DNA of 52,435 bases. Source: Pseudomonadota bacterium. GTDB lineage: Bacteria > Pseudomonadota > Gammaproteobacteria > Xanthomonadales > Xanthomonadaceae. A program made the translations under genes and the position numbers. The notes under the pieces were generated by a model. It was not told the origin of the DNA. It did no database searches and saw nothing but the letters and a program-made list of their open reading frames with translations. This document shows positions 34,351-43,848 of the stretch, one piece after another. The stretch covers positions 1-52,435 of the forward strand of contig JAFEBV010000018.1 in the NCBI GenBank assembly GCA_018242485.1. Direction: 5' to 3'. Within the stretch, counting starts at the first letter, position 1. The number at the start of each line of letters is the position of its first letter.

Positions 34351-34568
34351 GCGTTGTGCTCCATCGATTTCAGGCGCTGGATCATCGCTTCCACCCGCGA
34401 GCGCGCCTGCTCGTTGCGGGTGAGCAATTGCGCGCGCTCGCCGATCAACTGATCCTGGCTGACCTTGAGCAGGCGGTTCTCCTCGGCCAACAGGCGGCAC
34501 ACCTCGGCCATCCGCTCGACCTTGGCGGCCAGCTCATGGAAGCGCGCGATGAGATCGTCGTCGGACAT
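34347..34568 (-). CDS. TIGR02449 family coiled-coil protein
   Basis: The 73-residue protein is almost entirely coiled coil (IARFHELAAKVERMAEVCRLLAEENRLLKVSQDQLIGERAQLLTRNEQARSRVEAMIQRLKSME). It matches the TIGR02449 family found next to zapA in gammaproteobacteria, resembling ZapB-like small division-associated proteins. It overlaps zapA by 4 bp. A division role is inferred from context only. Confidence 0.88.
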   Translation of the reverse strand: MSDDDLIARFHELAAKVERMAEVCRLLAEENRLLKVSQDQLIGERAQLLTRNEQARSRVEAMIQRLKSMEHNA

Positions 34569-34630
34569 GTCCTGTCACGATAGGCGCGCGCGCCGGAGCG
34601 GTCAATACGAACGCCGCGTCGCGCAAGCCA

Positions 34631-37600
34631 TCAATCCGGTGTGCTGGTCGCCGGATCGGCCGACGGCAGTTTCGACGTGGTGTGGTGCCAGGTGTGGATG
34701 AAGGTGCGGCAATGCGGCTCGCCCAGCGGCTGGCTGAGCCAGTAGCCCTGGATTTCGTCGCAGCCGTGATCGCGCAGGAAGTCGAGCTGATCCTGCGACT
34801 CCACGCCCTCGGCGATCACCGTCAAGCCCAGCGAATGGGCCATGGTGATGATGGTGGTGGTGATCGCCTCGTCGTCGGGATCGCGGGTGATGTCGGCGAC
34901 GAAGGCCTTGTCGATCTTGAGCATGTCGATCGGCAGTTGCTTGAGGTAAACCAGCGAGGAATAGCCGGTGCCGAAGTCGTCGATGGCCAGCGTCACGCCC
35001 ATCGCGCGCAACTGGTCGAAGATCGACCGCGCCTCGGCGGCGTTGGCCATCACCATCGTCTCGGTGAGTTCCAGCTCCAGCCGCGATGGCGGCGCGCCGG
35101 ACTCGGCGAGCACGCTGGCGATGAGCTGTGGCAGGTCGCCGCGCAGCAATTGCAGCACCGACACGTTCACCGCGATGCGCACGTCGGTGAGCCCGTCGGC
35201 CTGCCACGCCGCCAGCGTGCGGCACGCGGTACGCAGTGCCCATTCGCCCAGTTGCACGATCAACCCGGTTTCCTCGGCGATCGGGATGAAGTCGCCCGGC
35301 ATCATTTCGCCCAGCTCGGCGCTGTGCCAGCGCAACAACGCCTCCACGCCGCTGATGCGCCCGCGCGCCAGCGACAGCCGCGGCTGGTAGAGCAGCTGGA
35401 ACTCGTTGCGATCCACCGCGCGGCGCAGCGCGGCGGTGATGTTCGCGCGCTGCCGGGCCTGGGATTCCATCGCCTCGGTGTAGACGAGGTAGGTGTTCCT
35501 GCCGATCCCCTTGGCCTGGTACATCGCCGAATCGGCGTGCTTGAGCAGGTCGGTCGGGGTCAGGCCGTGCGCCGGGTACAAGGCGATGCCGATCGAGGGC
35601 GTGATGACGACTTCGTTGCGCTCGTCCACCAGCAGCGGATGGACGAACGCGCCGAGAATCGCGCGGGCCACCCGGCAGGCGTCCTCCTCGCTGGCGATGT
35701 CCTCGACGACCACGGTGAACTCGTCGCCGCCCAGCCGCGACACGGTATCGGTGGGATTGGTGGTCGCCTGCAGGTGCGCGGCCACCGCCTTGAGGATGCG
35801 ATCGCCGGCGGCGTGGCCGAGCGAATCGTTGATCTCCTTGAAGCGATCCAGATCCAGGAACAGCACGGCCACCATGCTGTCCTGCCGGCGTGCCCGCACG
35901 ATCGCGCGGGCGAGGCGCTCGGACAGCAGGGCGCGGTTGGGCAAACCAGTGAGGGTGTCGAAATTGGCGAGGTAGCGCAGTTCCTGCTCGGCGCGCTTCT
36001 TGTCGGTGATGTCGTTGAGCACGGCCACGTAGTGGCCGCGCGCGCCGTCGGACTCCATCACCTCCACCGCCTCGAACGAGCACAGGAACTCTTCGCCGTC
36101 CTTGCGCCGCTGCCACATCTCTCCCGACCAGCGGCCGGTCAGCTCCAGCGTATGCCGCATGTCGCGATAGAACTCCGGCGCATGCTGGGTACTGTCGAGC
36201 GTGGTCGCGCTCTGCCCGAGGATTTCCCCTTCCTCGTAGCCGGTCATCAGGGTGAACGCGCGATTCACCGACACGAAACGGAAGTCCAGCCCGAACACCC
36301 CCACCGCCTCGGACATGCTGCCCAGCACCTCGCTGGCGATCGCCCGCTCGCGTTCCTCGCGCTGCTTGCGCGACACGTCGCGCGCGGTGCCGGCCACCCG
36401 CAGCGGCTTGCCGTCGGCATCGCGCTCGACCACCTTGCCGCGGGCGAGGATGGTGCGCCATTCGCCGCTGCGCGGGTGGCGCACCCGGTGCAGGCTCTCG
36501 AAGTGATCGGTGTCGCCGCGCAGGTGCGCGTCCAGATGCTCCTCGACGGCATGGACATCGTCCGGGTGCAGCACGTCCGAGCGCCATTGATCGACGGTGA
36601 TCGGCTCGATGTGCGAGTCCTTGCTGTCGCTGGCCGCGGTCGAACGCCGCAAGGTGGATGTGCCCAGATCCAGATCCCAGAAATCGTCGCCCGACCCCCA
36701 CAGTGCCATCTTCAACTGCTGCTCGCGGCGCGCGATGGCGCGGCCGTGGGCGATCTCGCGATGGTGCCTGCGCTGCACCAAGTACCACGCCAGAGCGAAC
36801 ATCATGAGCGCCAGCAGCACGTAACCGGCTCTTGCCGGTGCGCTTTTCCACCATGGCGGGATGATGTCGATCGGCAAGGTCAACTCGCGCTGGCTCCACA
36901 GGCCATCGCGATTGGTCGCCTGCGCGTGGAACACATAGTGGCCCGGATTGAGGTTGGTGTAGGTCGCTTCCGGGTGGTGGCCGGCATCCACCCAATCCCG
37001 GTCGAGGCCATCCAGCCGGTAGCGGTAGCCGATGCCCTGCGGATTGGCGAACTCCAGCGCGGAAAACCGCAGCCGCAGGAGCGCCTCGCTTTCCGGCATG
37101 CGCACGCGGCTGGGAGCCAGCAAACCCATCGCGTCGTCGGTCGCCGCGCCGATCCGCGCCGAAGTCAGCACCACCGGCGGAAAATAGGTGTCGTCGGCGA
37201 TCCGTGCGGGATCGAACAGATTGATGCCGCGGATGCCGCCGAAGACGATGCGGCCATCGCTCAGGCGCAGATACGCGCCGCCGTTGAACTCCAGATTCTG
37301 CAGGCCATCCACTCGGGTGAAGCGGCGGGTCGCGCCGGAGTCCGGATCCACCCGCAACACGCCATCGTTGCTGCTCACCCACACGCCGCCGCGATCGTCG
37401 ACGACAATCCCGTACACGGTATCGATGCGGCCGGATCGGTCGAGGATGGGGTAGCGGCGAATGGATACCCTGCCGTCGGCCGCCGTAGCGATGCGATTCA
37501 ACCCGGTGTGGGTGCCGACCCACACGCTGCCGTCGCGGCCGCCGGCAATCGAGCGCACGCGTTTGCCACCCAGCGTGGCGACATCCCCCGGGTCGTACAG

Positions 37601-39247
37601 GAAATGCGCGACCTTGCCATCGGAGCCAAGGCGGTTCAGGCCGCCCATGGTGCCGATCCACAAGGCACCGCGCCCATCCACGAACAGCCTGATGACCTGC
37701 GGATTCGTCAGCCCCTGCGGGCCTGCGAGCAGTTGGCGAACCTGCCTGCCGGAGGCATCCAGCTCGAGCAGGCCGTGATGGAGCGTGCCGACCCACAGAC
37801 CACCCCCGGGCGCTGCCGCCAGCGCACGCACGCCGGCTGCATGGGTGACGCCGGACTCGGCATCTTCCAGACCCAGCTCCAGCAGGCGCGCGCGCGAGTG
37901 CGCTGGGTCGAGCCGGAACAACCCGACATCGGTGCCCACCCACACTTCGCCACCTGACGCGGGCTGCATCGCGTACACGGTGATGTCGGCTGCCGCCAAG
38001 GGCTTGGGCAACGCCGCGCGCAATGTGTCGAGGTATTCGGTAAACCGGTCGCTGGTGAGGTCGTACCGCTTCGGGCCATCGCCATCGGTGCCGACCCACA
38101 ACGCGCCCGACGTGTCCTGAAGGAACGAGCGCACGCTGTTGGCGTAATACTGGGTATGCGCCGGATCGTGATCGTAGATGTAGGTGAACCGTGCGCCAGC
38201 GGTGTCGGTGGTGATCACGCCATTGGTGAACGTGCCCACCCACAGCAAGCCCGTGCGATCGACCATCAGGGCGTCGATCTCGTCCTCGGGCAAGGCGCCG
38301 TCCTGCGTGGCTCCGCCATGGATCGCCACGGTCGCCCTGGAAGCCGGGTCGTAACGCAGCAGCGCGTTGTGCCGCGCCGCAATCCATAGCCGGCCCTGCG
38401 GATCGGCCACGATGCGCTGGAGTGGGCCGGCATGGCCACCCTGATTGAAGGATCCGACCGGCGTGAGCGCGGCGGACTCCGGATCGAGCCGATACAGGGT
38501 GTCGGCGGTGACCCACAGCCGCCCGGCGCGATCGCAGACGATGCCGGACACGCCATCGGGCGCGGCGACCATGCGCACCGCCAGAGTCACCGGGTCGATG
38601 CGATACAGCCCGCTGGGCATGGCCGCCCAGAGGATGCCGGCGCGATCGCTGGTCATCTGGAAATTGTCGCGGGTGCCGACCGCCACCGGCTTGCGCAGGA
38701 TGTTGCGACGCAGGCCGGTTTGCGGGTCGAGCAGATCCAGGCCCGCCGCGGTCATCACCCACAGACCATGACCCCGGTCGTAGTGCAACGCCAGCACTTG
38801 CCGTGATCCATCGGTCGAACGGCCAACATCCTTGGGCAGCAGGCGCCGGAAGCGGCCGGTCGCCAGATCGAGCTGGGCGACATAGGCATCGTTGGTACCC
38901 ACCCACAGCGTACCGGGCTCGCCTTCGGCCAGTGCGGTGATGAAATTGTCGGGCAGACTGGCCGGGTCGGCGGGGTTGCGCACGAACACGCGGTAGTCCT
39001 GCCCATCGTAGCGGTGCAGGCCGCCCTGCGTGCCCAGCCAGATGAAACCCTGACGATCCTGCAACAACACGCTGACATCGTTCTGGCGCAGGCCGCTGTC
39101 GGCGACGACGTGATGGAAGACGAACTCGCGCACATCGGCGAGCGCCGCCTGCGCCCACAGCAACGCCAGCGCGCAGGCCGCCGCGCGCCACAGCCAGCCG
39201 CGGATCGGATCACGTCGGCGCACGATTCTGGATGTCGTCGATCCCAC
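34631..39247 (-). CDS. Membrane receptor: beta-propeller, Y_Y_Y, PAS-PAS, GGDEF, EAL
   Basis: The 1538-residue protein has a signal peptide/first helix (about 18-38). Two-component-regulator propeller repeats (residues about 45-720, many IWLGT/LWVGT blades) and a Y_Y_Y domain (about 720-790) follow. A membrane segment AGYVLLALMMFALAWYLV (about 800-820) precedes two PAS domains, GGDEF (SRLGGDEF near 1169) and EAL (GVEALLRW near 1300, with NVS, ELTE, IDDFGTGYSSL, EGVE intact). It should sense an external ligand and change c-di-GMP levels. The inhibitory RxxD site before GGDEF is replaced by NPTD, so product inhibition may be lost. The EAL motifs predict phosphodiesterase activity. Divergent from ygfB. 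Confidence 0.93.
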   Translation of the reverse strand: MGSTTSRIVRRRDPIRGWLWRAAACALALLWAQAALADVREFVFHHVVADSGLRQNDVSVLLQDRQGFIWLGTQGGLHRYDGQDYRVFVRNPADPASLPDNFITALAEGEPGTLWVGTNDAYVAQLDLATGRFRRLLPKDVGRSTDGSRQVLALHYDRGHGLWVMTAAGLDLLDPQTGLRRNILRKPVAVGTRDNFQMTSDRAGILWAAMPSGLYRIDPVTLAVRMVAAPDGVSGIVCDRAGRLWVTADTLYRLDPESAALTPVGSFNQGGHAGPLQRIVADPQGRLWIAARHNALLRYDPASRATVAIHGGATQDGALPEDEIDALMVDRTGLLWVGTFTNGVITTDTAGARFTYIYDHDPAHTQYYANSVRSFLQDTSGALWVGTDGDGPKRYDLTSDRFTEYLDTLRAALPKPLAAADITVYAMQPASGGEVWVGTDVGLFRLDPAHSRARLLELGLEDAESGVTHAAGVRALAAAPGGGLWVGTLHHGLLELDASGRQVRQLLAGPQGLTNPQVIRLFVDGRGALWIGTMGGLNRLGSDGKVAHFLYDPGDVATLGGKRVRSIAGGRDGSVWVGTHTGLNRIATAADGRVSIRRYPILDRSGRIDTVYGIVVDDRGGVWVSSNDGVLRVDPDSGATRRFTRVDGLQNLEFNGGAYLRLSDGRIVFGGIRGINLFDPARIADDTYFPPVVLTSARIGAATDDAMGLLAPSRVRMPESEALLRLRFSALEFANPQGIGYRYRLDGLDRDWVDAGHHPEATYTNLNPGHYVFHAQATNRDGLWSQRELTLPIDIIPPWWKSAPARAGYVLLALMMFALAWYLVQRRHHREIAHGRAIARREQQLKMALWGSGDDFWDLDLGTSTLRRSTAASDSKDSHIEPITVDQWRSDVLHPDDVHAVEEHLDAHLRGDTDHFESLHRVRHPRSGEWRTILARGKVVERDADGKPLRVAGTARDVSRKQREERERAIASEVLGSMSEAVGVFGLDFRFVSVNRAFTLMTGYEEGEILGQSATTLDSTQHAPEFYRDMRHTLELTGRWSGEMWQRRKDGEEFLCSFEAVEVMESDGARGHYVAVLNDITDKKRAEQELRYLANFDTLTGLPNRALLSERLARAIVRARRQDSMVAVLFLDLDRFKEINDSLGHAAGDRILKAVAAHLQATTNPTDTVSRLGGDEFTVVVEDIASEEDACRVARAILGAFVHPLLVDERNEVVITPSIGIALYPAHGLTPTDLLKHADSAMYQAKGIGRNTYLVYTEAMESQARQRANITAALRRAVDRNEFQLLYQPRLSLARGRISGVEALLRWHSAELGEMMPGDFIPIAEETGLIVQLGEWALRTACRTLAAWQADGLTDVRIAVNVSVLQLLRGDLPQLIASVLAESGAPPSRLELELTETMVMANAAEARSIFDQLRAMGVTLAIDDFGTGYSSLVYLKQLPIDMLKIDKAFVADITRDPDDEAITTTIITMAHSLGLTVIAEGVESQDQLDFLRDHGCDEIQGYWLSQPLGEPHCRTFIHTWHHTTSKLPSADPATSTPD

Positions 39248-39428
39248 GATGTGCGCATCCCCCTGGCGGTGCGACCCGTCTCCGGCATCGCGCCATCGAG
39301 CCGGCTGTCGCCGACCCGATGGAACGTCCGAGTGTAGGCGGCGCCCGGGCCGGACTCAACACGAAGCATGCGCCCGGCCCGCGCTACAATCGGCGCCGGT
39401 TCCCTGCACGCTCTTTCAAACCAGGCGC

Positions 39429-39998
39429 ATGACCCGTACCGAATCCGCCGATGTCGCCTTGCCGGAACACGCCCGGGTGACCGATGCCTTGCGCGACGCA
39501 GGGATCGCGGCGGATGCGTCCGAACTGCATGGCGCGCTGTGCGGCTATATCGCCGGCGGTGGCCGCCCCGACCGCGTGGAATGGCTAGGCCAACTGCAAC
39601 TCGAGGCCGAGCGCGACGCGCACGCCGATCGCGGCACAAGTTTCGACACCCTGCGAACGGCCACGCTGGCGCAGTTCGACGATCCCGCCTGCGGCCTGCA
39701 CCTGCTGTTGCCCGACGACGAGACTTCGTTGCCCGAGCGCGCCGACGCCCTGCTGGCGTGGTGTCGCGGTTTCCTCGGCGGCTTCGGTCTGGCCGCGCCG
39801 CCGGCCGAAGCCCTGTCCGCCGAATCGGCCGAGGCACTGGAGGATATGGGGCGCATCGCCGCCGCAGACCTTGGCTACGAGGGCTCGGAAGAAGACGAGG
39901 ACGCGCTCGCGCAGATCGTCGAATTCGTGCGCATGACACCGCTGCTGCTGCACGCCGACTGCGTGAGCGCAGGGCGACGCCGGCGCAAGGCGCACTGA
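39429..39998 (+). CDS. ygfB: UPF0149 (YgfB/YecA-like) family protein
   Basis: The 189-residue protein matches UPF0149: VTDALRDAGIAADASELHGALCGYIAGGG, LLLPDDETSLPERADALLAWCRGFLGGFGL, and an acidic C-terminal helix EDMGRIAAADLGYEGSEEDEDALAQIVEFVRM. In Pseudomonas a YgfB homologue modulates expression of other genes; the biochemical role is unsettled. ATG 39429 places the start at the conserved domain, though the frame is open to 39249. It precedes pepP by 122 bp, the usual order in gammaproteobacteria (ygfB-pepP-ubi genes). Confidence 0.9.
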   Translation: MTRTESADVALPEHARVTDALRDAGIAADASELHGALCGYIAGGGRPDRVEWLGQLQLEAERDAHADRGTSFDTLRTATLAQFDDPACGLHLLLPDDETSLPERADALLAWCRGFLGGFGLAAPPAEALSAESAEALEDMGRIAAADLGYEGSEEDEDALAQIVEFVRMTPLLLHADCVSAGRRRRKAH

Positions 39999-40120
39999 TC
40001 CGTGCGCGATGAAATCATCGGACAACCCACTCACGCTGAGCCGGGCCTGCCCCGGATGAATCCCGTCATCCGTGTCATGACGAATGCGTCGCACCTCGAT
40101 CCCTACCCCGGAACACCCGC

Positions 40121-41446
40121 ATGAACCAGTCCACGACTCCAGCAATGACCGAACCCGCGCGCCGCCGCAAGCAGCTCATGCGCATTCTCGGCGACGACGC
40201 CATCGTCGTCCTGCCCGCCGCGCCGCCGCGCATCCGCAGCAACGACACGCATTACGGGTATCGGCAGGACAGCGATTTCTGGTATCTGACCGGCTTTCCC
40301 GAACCCGAGGCCGTGCTGGTGCTGGTGCCGGGTCGCGCGCACGGGCAGGCGCTGCTGTTCTGTCGCGACCGCGACCCGGCGCGCGAAGCCTGGGACGGCC
40401 CGCGTGCGGGCACCGAGGGCGCGGTGGCCGGTTTCGGATTCGACGATGCCTATCCGATCGCCGACATCGACGAAATCCTGCCGGGTCTGCTGGAAGGCCG
40501 CACGCGTGTGCATTACCACTTCGGTCGGGATACCGCATTCGACCTCAAGCTGATCGGCTGGGTCAACCATGTGCGCGCGCAGGTCAAGCAGGGCGCGCGG
40601 CCACCGCACGAATTCCTCGAACTCGGCCACCTGCTGCACGAGTTGCGCCTGTTCAAGAGCCGCGACGAGCTGCGGCTGATGCGCCGCGCCGCCGAAATCG
40701 CCGCGCAGGCGCATGTCATCGCCATGCGCACGGCCAAACCGGGGATGTTCGAGTACGAGGTCGAGGCGGCGATCCTGCATCACTTCCGCCGCCACGATGC
40801 GCAACTGGCCTACGAGTCCATCGTTGGCGCCGGCGCCAATGCCTGCGTGCTGCACTACGTCGCCAACGATGCGCTCATGAAAGACGGCGACCTGCTGCTG
40901 ATCGACGCCGGCGCCGAATACCGCAACTACGCCTCCGACATCACCCGCACCTTCCCCGTGAACGGCCGCTATTCGAAGGAGCAGCGCGCGATCTACCAGC
41001 TCGTGCTCGACGCGCAGAAGGCCGCGCTCGCGCAGGCTCTGCCCGGACGCCCCTACGATGCCGGCCACAACGCCGCGGTGGCCACGCTCACCGAAGGTCT
41101 GCTGAAACTGGGCCTGCTCAAGGGTACGCTGGAGAAGAACCTCGAATCGGGCGACTACAAGCGCTTCTACATGCACAAGACCGGCCACTGGCTCGGTCTG
41201 GACGTGCACGACGTGGGCGAGTACCGGCTGGCCGGCGAATTCCGCCAGCTCGAGCCGGGCATGGTGTTCACCATCGAGCCGGGTCTGTACATCGCGCCGG
41301 GCAGCAAGGGCGTGCCATCGCGCTGGCAAGGCATCGGCGTGCGCATCGAGGACGACGTGCTGGTGACCAAGACCGGTCACGAGGTAATCACCGACGGCGT
41401 GCCGCGGGAAGTGGACGAGATCGAGGCGCTGCTGGCGGAGCGGTAA
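40121..41446 (+). CDS. pepP: Xaa-Pro aminopeptidase (aminopeptidase P)
   Basis: The 441-residue protein has the PepP N-terminal domain (NDTHYGYRQDSDFWYLTGFPEPEAVLVL) and the pita-bread catalytic domain. All five metal ligands are visible: Asp262 (LLIDAGAEY), Asp273 (ASDITRTF), His356 (MHKTGHWLGLDVHDVG), Glu386 (FTIEPGLYI) and Glu410 (GVRIEDDVLV). It removes N-terminal residues preceding proline, using Mn2+. It follows ygfB. The usual ubiH neighbour is absent; a G-rich tract and a convergent kinase gene come next. Confidence 0.96.
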   Translation: MNQSTTPAMTEPARRRKQLMRILGDDAIVVLPAAPPRIRSNDTHYGYRQDSDFWYLTGFPEPEAVLVLVPGRAHGQALLFCRDRDPAREAWDGPRAGTEGAVAGFGFDDAYPIADIDEILPGLLEGRTRVHYHFGRDTAFDLKLIGWVNHVRAQVKQGARPPHEFLELGHLLHELRLFKSRDELRLMRRAAEIAAQAHVIAMRTAKPGMFEYEVEAAILHHFRRHDAQLAYESIVGAGANACVLHYVANDALMKDGDLLLIDAGAEYRNYASDITRTFPVNGRYSKEQRAIYQLVLDAQKAALAQALPGRPYDAGHNAAVATLTEGLLKLGLLKGTLEKNLESGDYKRFYMHKTGHWLGLDVHDVGEYRLAGEFRQLEPGMVFTIEPGLYIAPGSKGVPSRWQGIGVRIEDDVLVTKTGHEVITDGVPREVDEIEALLAER

Positions 41447-41453
41447 TCGGACT

Positions 41454-41491
41454 GGGGACTGGGGACTGGGGATGCGGGATTGGGGACTGGG
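41454..41491 (+). repeat. G-rich tract with quadruplex pattern after pepP
   Basis: GGGGACTGGGGACTGGGG is followed by two more runs of three to four G with short spacers, all on the plus strand, 8 bp after the pepP stop. Four or more G-runs with 3-nt loops fit the quadruplex pattern. A similar tract follows the DUF2461 gene. Confidence 0.6.
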
Positions 41492-41568
41492 AACGAGGAA
41501 TCCGCGTCGCTAACCAGCTCGGATGCGAGGCTTGTCCCAACCCCATGCCCCAGCCCCTGCTTTCCCCC

Positions 41569-43797
41569 TTATGCATCCGGCGCGCGCCGCGGCAGGCGGA
41601 TCGTGAAGCGCGCTCCCCCGCCGGGCTCGGAGTCGCAGCGGATGCGGCCGGCGAGGCGCTGGGTGACGAGGTTGTAGACGATGTGCATGCCGAGCCCGAG
41701 GCTGCCGTGGCTGCGGCGGGTGGTGAAGAACGGATCGAAGATGCGCAGGCGCACCTCACGCTGCATGCCGGCACCGTCGTCGCGGTAGTCGATTGCGACG
41801 TCCTCGCCGGCATCGAGCACGCGGATCGCGATGGCCAGCGATTTTTCCGGAACCTTCGCATGTTCCAGCGAGTTCGCCAGCAGAGCCGTCAGCACTTGCT
41901 GCAAGGCATTGGCATAGCTGTCCAGTTCGATCGTGTTGGCACCCTCCACGGCGACGACATGGCCGCCGTGCGCCAGCAATCCAGAGAACGGCAGCAACGC
42001 GGCATCGATGACTTCGCGAACAACGAAGCGGCGCGGTGATTCCACCGATTGCTTTACTGCCACCTGCTTGAAGCTGCGCACCAGTTTGTCGGTGCGCAGC
42101 AGGCTGCGCTGCACCAGCTCGCCGCATTCGTGCATCAGCGCCGCGCGTTCGCGGAGCAGATGTGGATCGACAGAGCCGGCCGCAAGATCGCGATTGAGCG
42201 CGTCGATCTCCTCCAGCAATTGCGAGGCACCGGTGATGCCCACACCCAACGGGGTGTTGATCTCGTGCGAGACGCCGGCAACCAATGAGCCGAGCGAGGC
42301 CATCTTCTCGGATTCGACCAGTTGCGCGCGGGTCTCATCGAGACGCTGGATGGTCAGGTTGAGTTCGGCGTTGGCACCGGTCAGTTCGGCGGTGCGCTCG
42401 GCCACACGCTGTTCGAGCTGCTCGTTGAGCACGCGCAACTCGTCCTCGATCTTCTTCATCGCGCTCACGTCGTGCAAGGTGCCGGCCATGCGCAGAGCGC
42501 GGCCGTCCGGCCCGCGCTCGCTGACCTTGCCGTGCGAATACAGCCAACGCCACAAGCCGTCCTCGGCCTCGAGGCGGAACCACACCTCGAACTTCTCGCT
42601 CAGGCCCTTGACCTGCGCGACCATGGCATCGTGGATCATGCCCGCGTGCTCGGGGCTGACCCGGCTCATCAGGTCGGCGAAGCTGAGGGTGTCGCCCAAG
42701 GCATTGATCTTCAGCCCGGGGAGCATATGGCTGCGATGGAAATTCCCGGCGACGAAGTCGATGTCCCACAGTTCGGCGCCGCTGCCCCACAGCACGGTGC
42801 GCAGACGCTGTTCGCCCTCCTTCAACTCGGTGATGTCGCGGTTGGTGCCAATCACCCGTGTGGGCCTGCCTTGGTCGTCCAGATCGACGCCGCAGCCGTG
42901 CGCGTCCATCCACCGCCAGCTACCCTGCGGGCCGCGCGAACGGTAGGCGACGTGAAACTCGCGTTGCCGGCCCGCGCGCACATCGAGGAAGATCTGGTGG
43001 ATGCGCGTGAGATCGTCCGGGTGGCACAGGCGCATGAACACGTCGGTAGCCGGTTCGTGCGCGTAGGCCGCATCGAGGGTGTGCAGCAACGGGTTTTCGC
43101 GGCGGTTGCGGTTGCTGGCCAAATCCCATTCCCACAATTCCTCGCCGGCCGCCTTGAGCGCCAGCCGCAGGCGGTCGGCGTTGTGCTGCATGCCGGTGAT
43201 GTCGCGCGCCGAGCCGACAAGGGTCGACGGCCTGCCTTCCGCGTCGCACGAGGCCACGCGGCCATGCAATTGCACCCACACCCATCCGCCGCCACGACGC
43301 TGGCGGCGGATGGTGACTGCCTCGAAATCGCTGCGCGCCTGCACGAGCGCAGCGAACGCATTGCGCAGGGCGTCGCGGTGGTCGGGGTGGATGGTGGCGA
43401 CGAATTCGGCCAGCTTCAGCGTGCCGCGCACGGCGGTCGACGTCGGCGGCGACGACCGCCCGGCAGACGCAGCGCCGCGCCGGCCTGGCGCTGCTCCGCC
43501 GGTGATTTCATGCTCGAAGGCGATGCGGTCTTCGGCAACGGCGTATTCCCAGATTTCGTCGTCGCTGACGAGCAGGGCCAGCCGCAGCCGCCGCTCGCGC
43601 TCCTCGACGTCGCGCAAGCGCGCACGCAGGTCGTCGATGCGCTGTTCGGCCGATACCGGTGCAGAGGGCGCCCCTGGCTGCGGCGGATCGCGCCCGCTCA
43701 CGGCCACGGCCCCCGTCGTCCGCTTACAGAGCGTGTCGAGTCGTACCCTGCGCTTGCGGTCGCCTGTTCCACGATGCACCCCCGTGGACGCGATCAT
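41569..43797 (-). CDS. Multi-PAS sensor histidine kinase
   Basis: The 742-residue protein carries three to four PAS/PAC modules (residues about 65-455). A coiled-coil linker (LNEQLEQRVAERTAELTGANAELN) leads to a dimerisation region with the phospho-accepting His in SLGSLVAGVSHEINTPLG near residue 510. An HATPase domain follows, with an N-box-like ALLANSLEHA, DDGAGM, FDPFFTTRRSHGSLGLGMHIV and RLAGRIRCDSEPGGGARF. No membrane segment is seen, so cytoplasmic sensing is likely. The PAS module near residue 330 resembles the first PAS of the 34.6-kb receptor. No response regulator is adjacent. It starts 51 bp after rlmB on the same strand; the N-terminal start is uncertain. Confidence 0.88.
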   Translation of the reverse strand: MIASTGVHRGTGDRKRRVRLDTLCKRTTGAVAVSGRDPPQPGAPSAPVSAEQRIDDLRARLRDVEERERRLRLALLVSDDEIWEYAVAEDRIAFEHEITGGAAPGRRGAASAGRSSPPTSTAVRGTLKLAEFVATIHPDHRDALRNAFAALVQARSDFEAVTIRRQRRGGGWVWVQLHGRVASCDAEGRPSTLVGSARDITGMQHNADRLRLALKAAGEELWEWDLASNRNRRENPLLHTLDAAYAHEPATDVFMRLCHPDDLTRIHQIFLDVRAGRQREFHVAYRSRGPQGSWRWMDAHGCGVDLDDQGRPTRVIGTNRDITELKEGEQRLRTVLWGSGAELWDIDFVAGNFHRSHMLPGLKINALGDTLSFADLMSRVSPEHAGMIHDAMVAQVKGLSEKFEVWFRLEAEDGLWRWLYSHGKVSERGPDGRALRMAGTLHDVSAMKKIEDELRVLNEQLEQRVAERTAELTGANAELNLTIQRLDETRAQLVESEKMASLGSLVAGVSHEINTPLGVGITGASQLLEEIDALNRDLAAGSVDPHLLRERAALMHECGELVQRSLLRTDKLVRSFKQVAVKQSVESPRRFVVREVIDAALLPFSGLLAHGGHVVAVEGANTIELDSYANALQQVLTALLANSLEHAKVPEKSLAIAIRVLDAGEDVAIDYRDDGAGMQREVRLRIFDPFFTTRRSHGSLGLGMHIVYNLVTQRLAGRIRCDSEPGGGARFTIRLPRRAPDA

Positions 43798-43848
43798 GCG
43801 CTCTCTCTCGCACGCTGGCGAGGGTGGGACGAGCGAGCGAGCGCCGCC

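Noticed and set aside
34602..39191. Second long minus-strand frame (1529 codons) and a plus-strand frame (34682-37957) over the GGDEF/EAL receptor
   Set aside because: Arg/Gly/Ala-rich shadows without motifs; the frame 34631-39247 carries all recognisable domains.
39585..40145. 186-codon minus-strand frame over ygfB
   Set aside because: No domain, and opposite to a well-supported UPF0149 gene.
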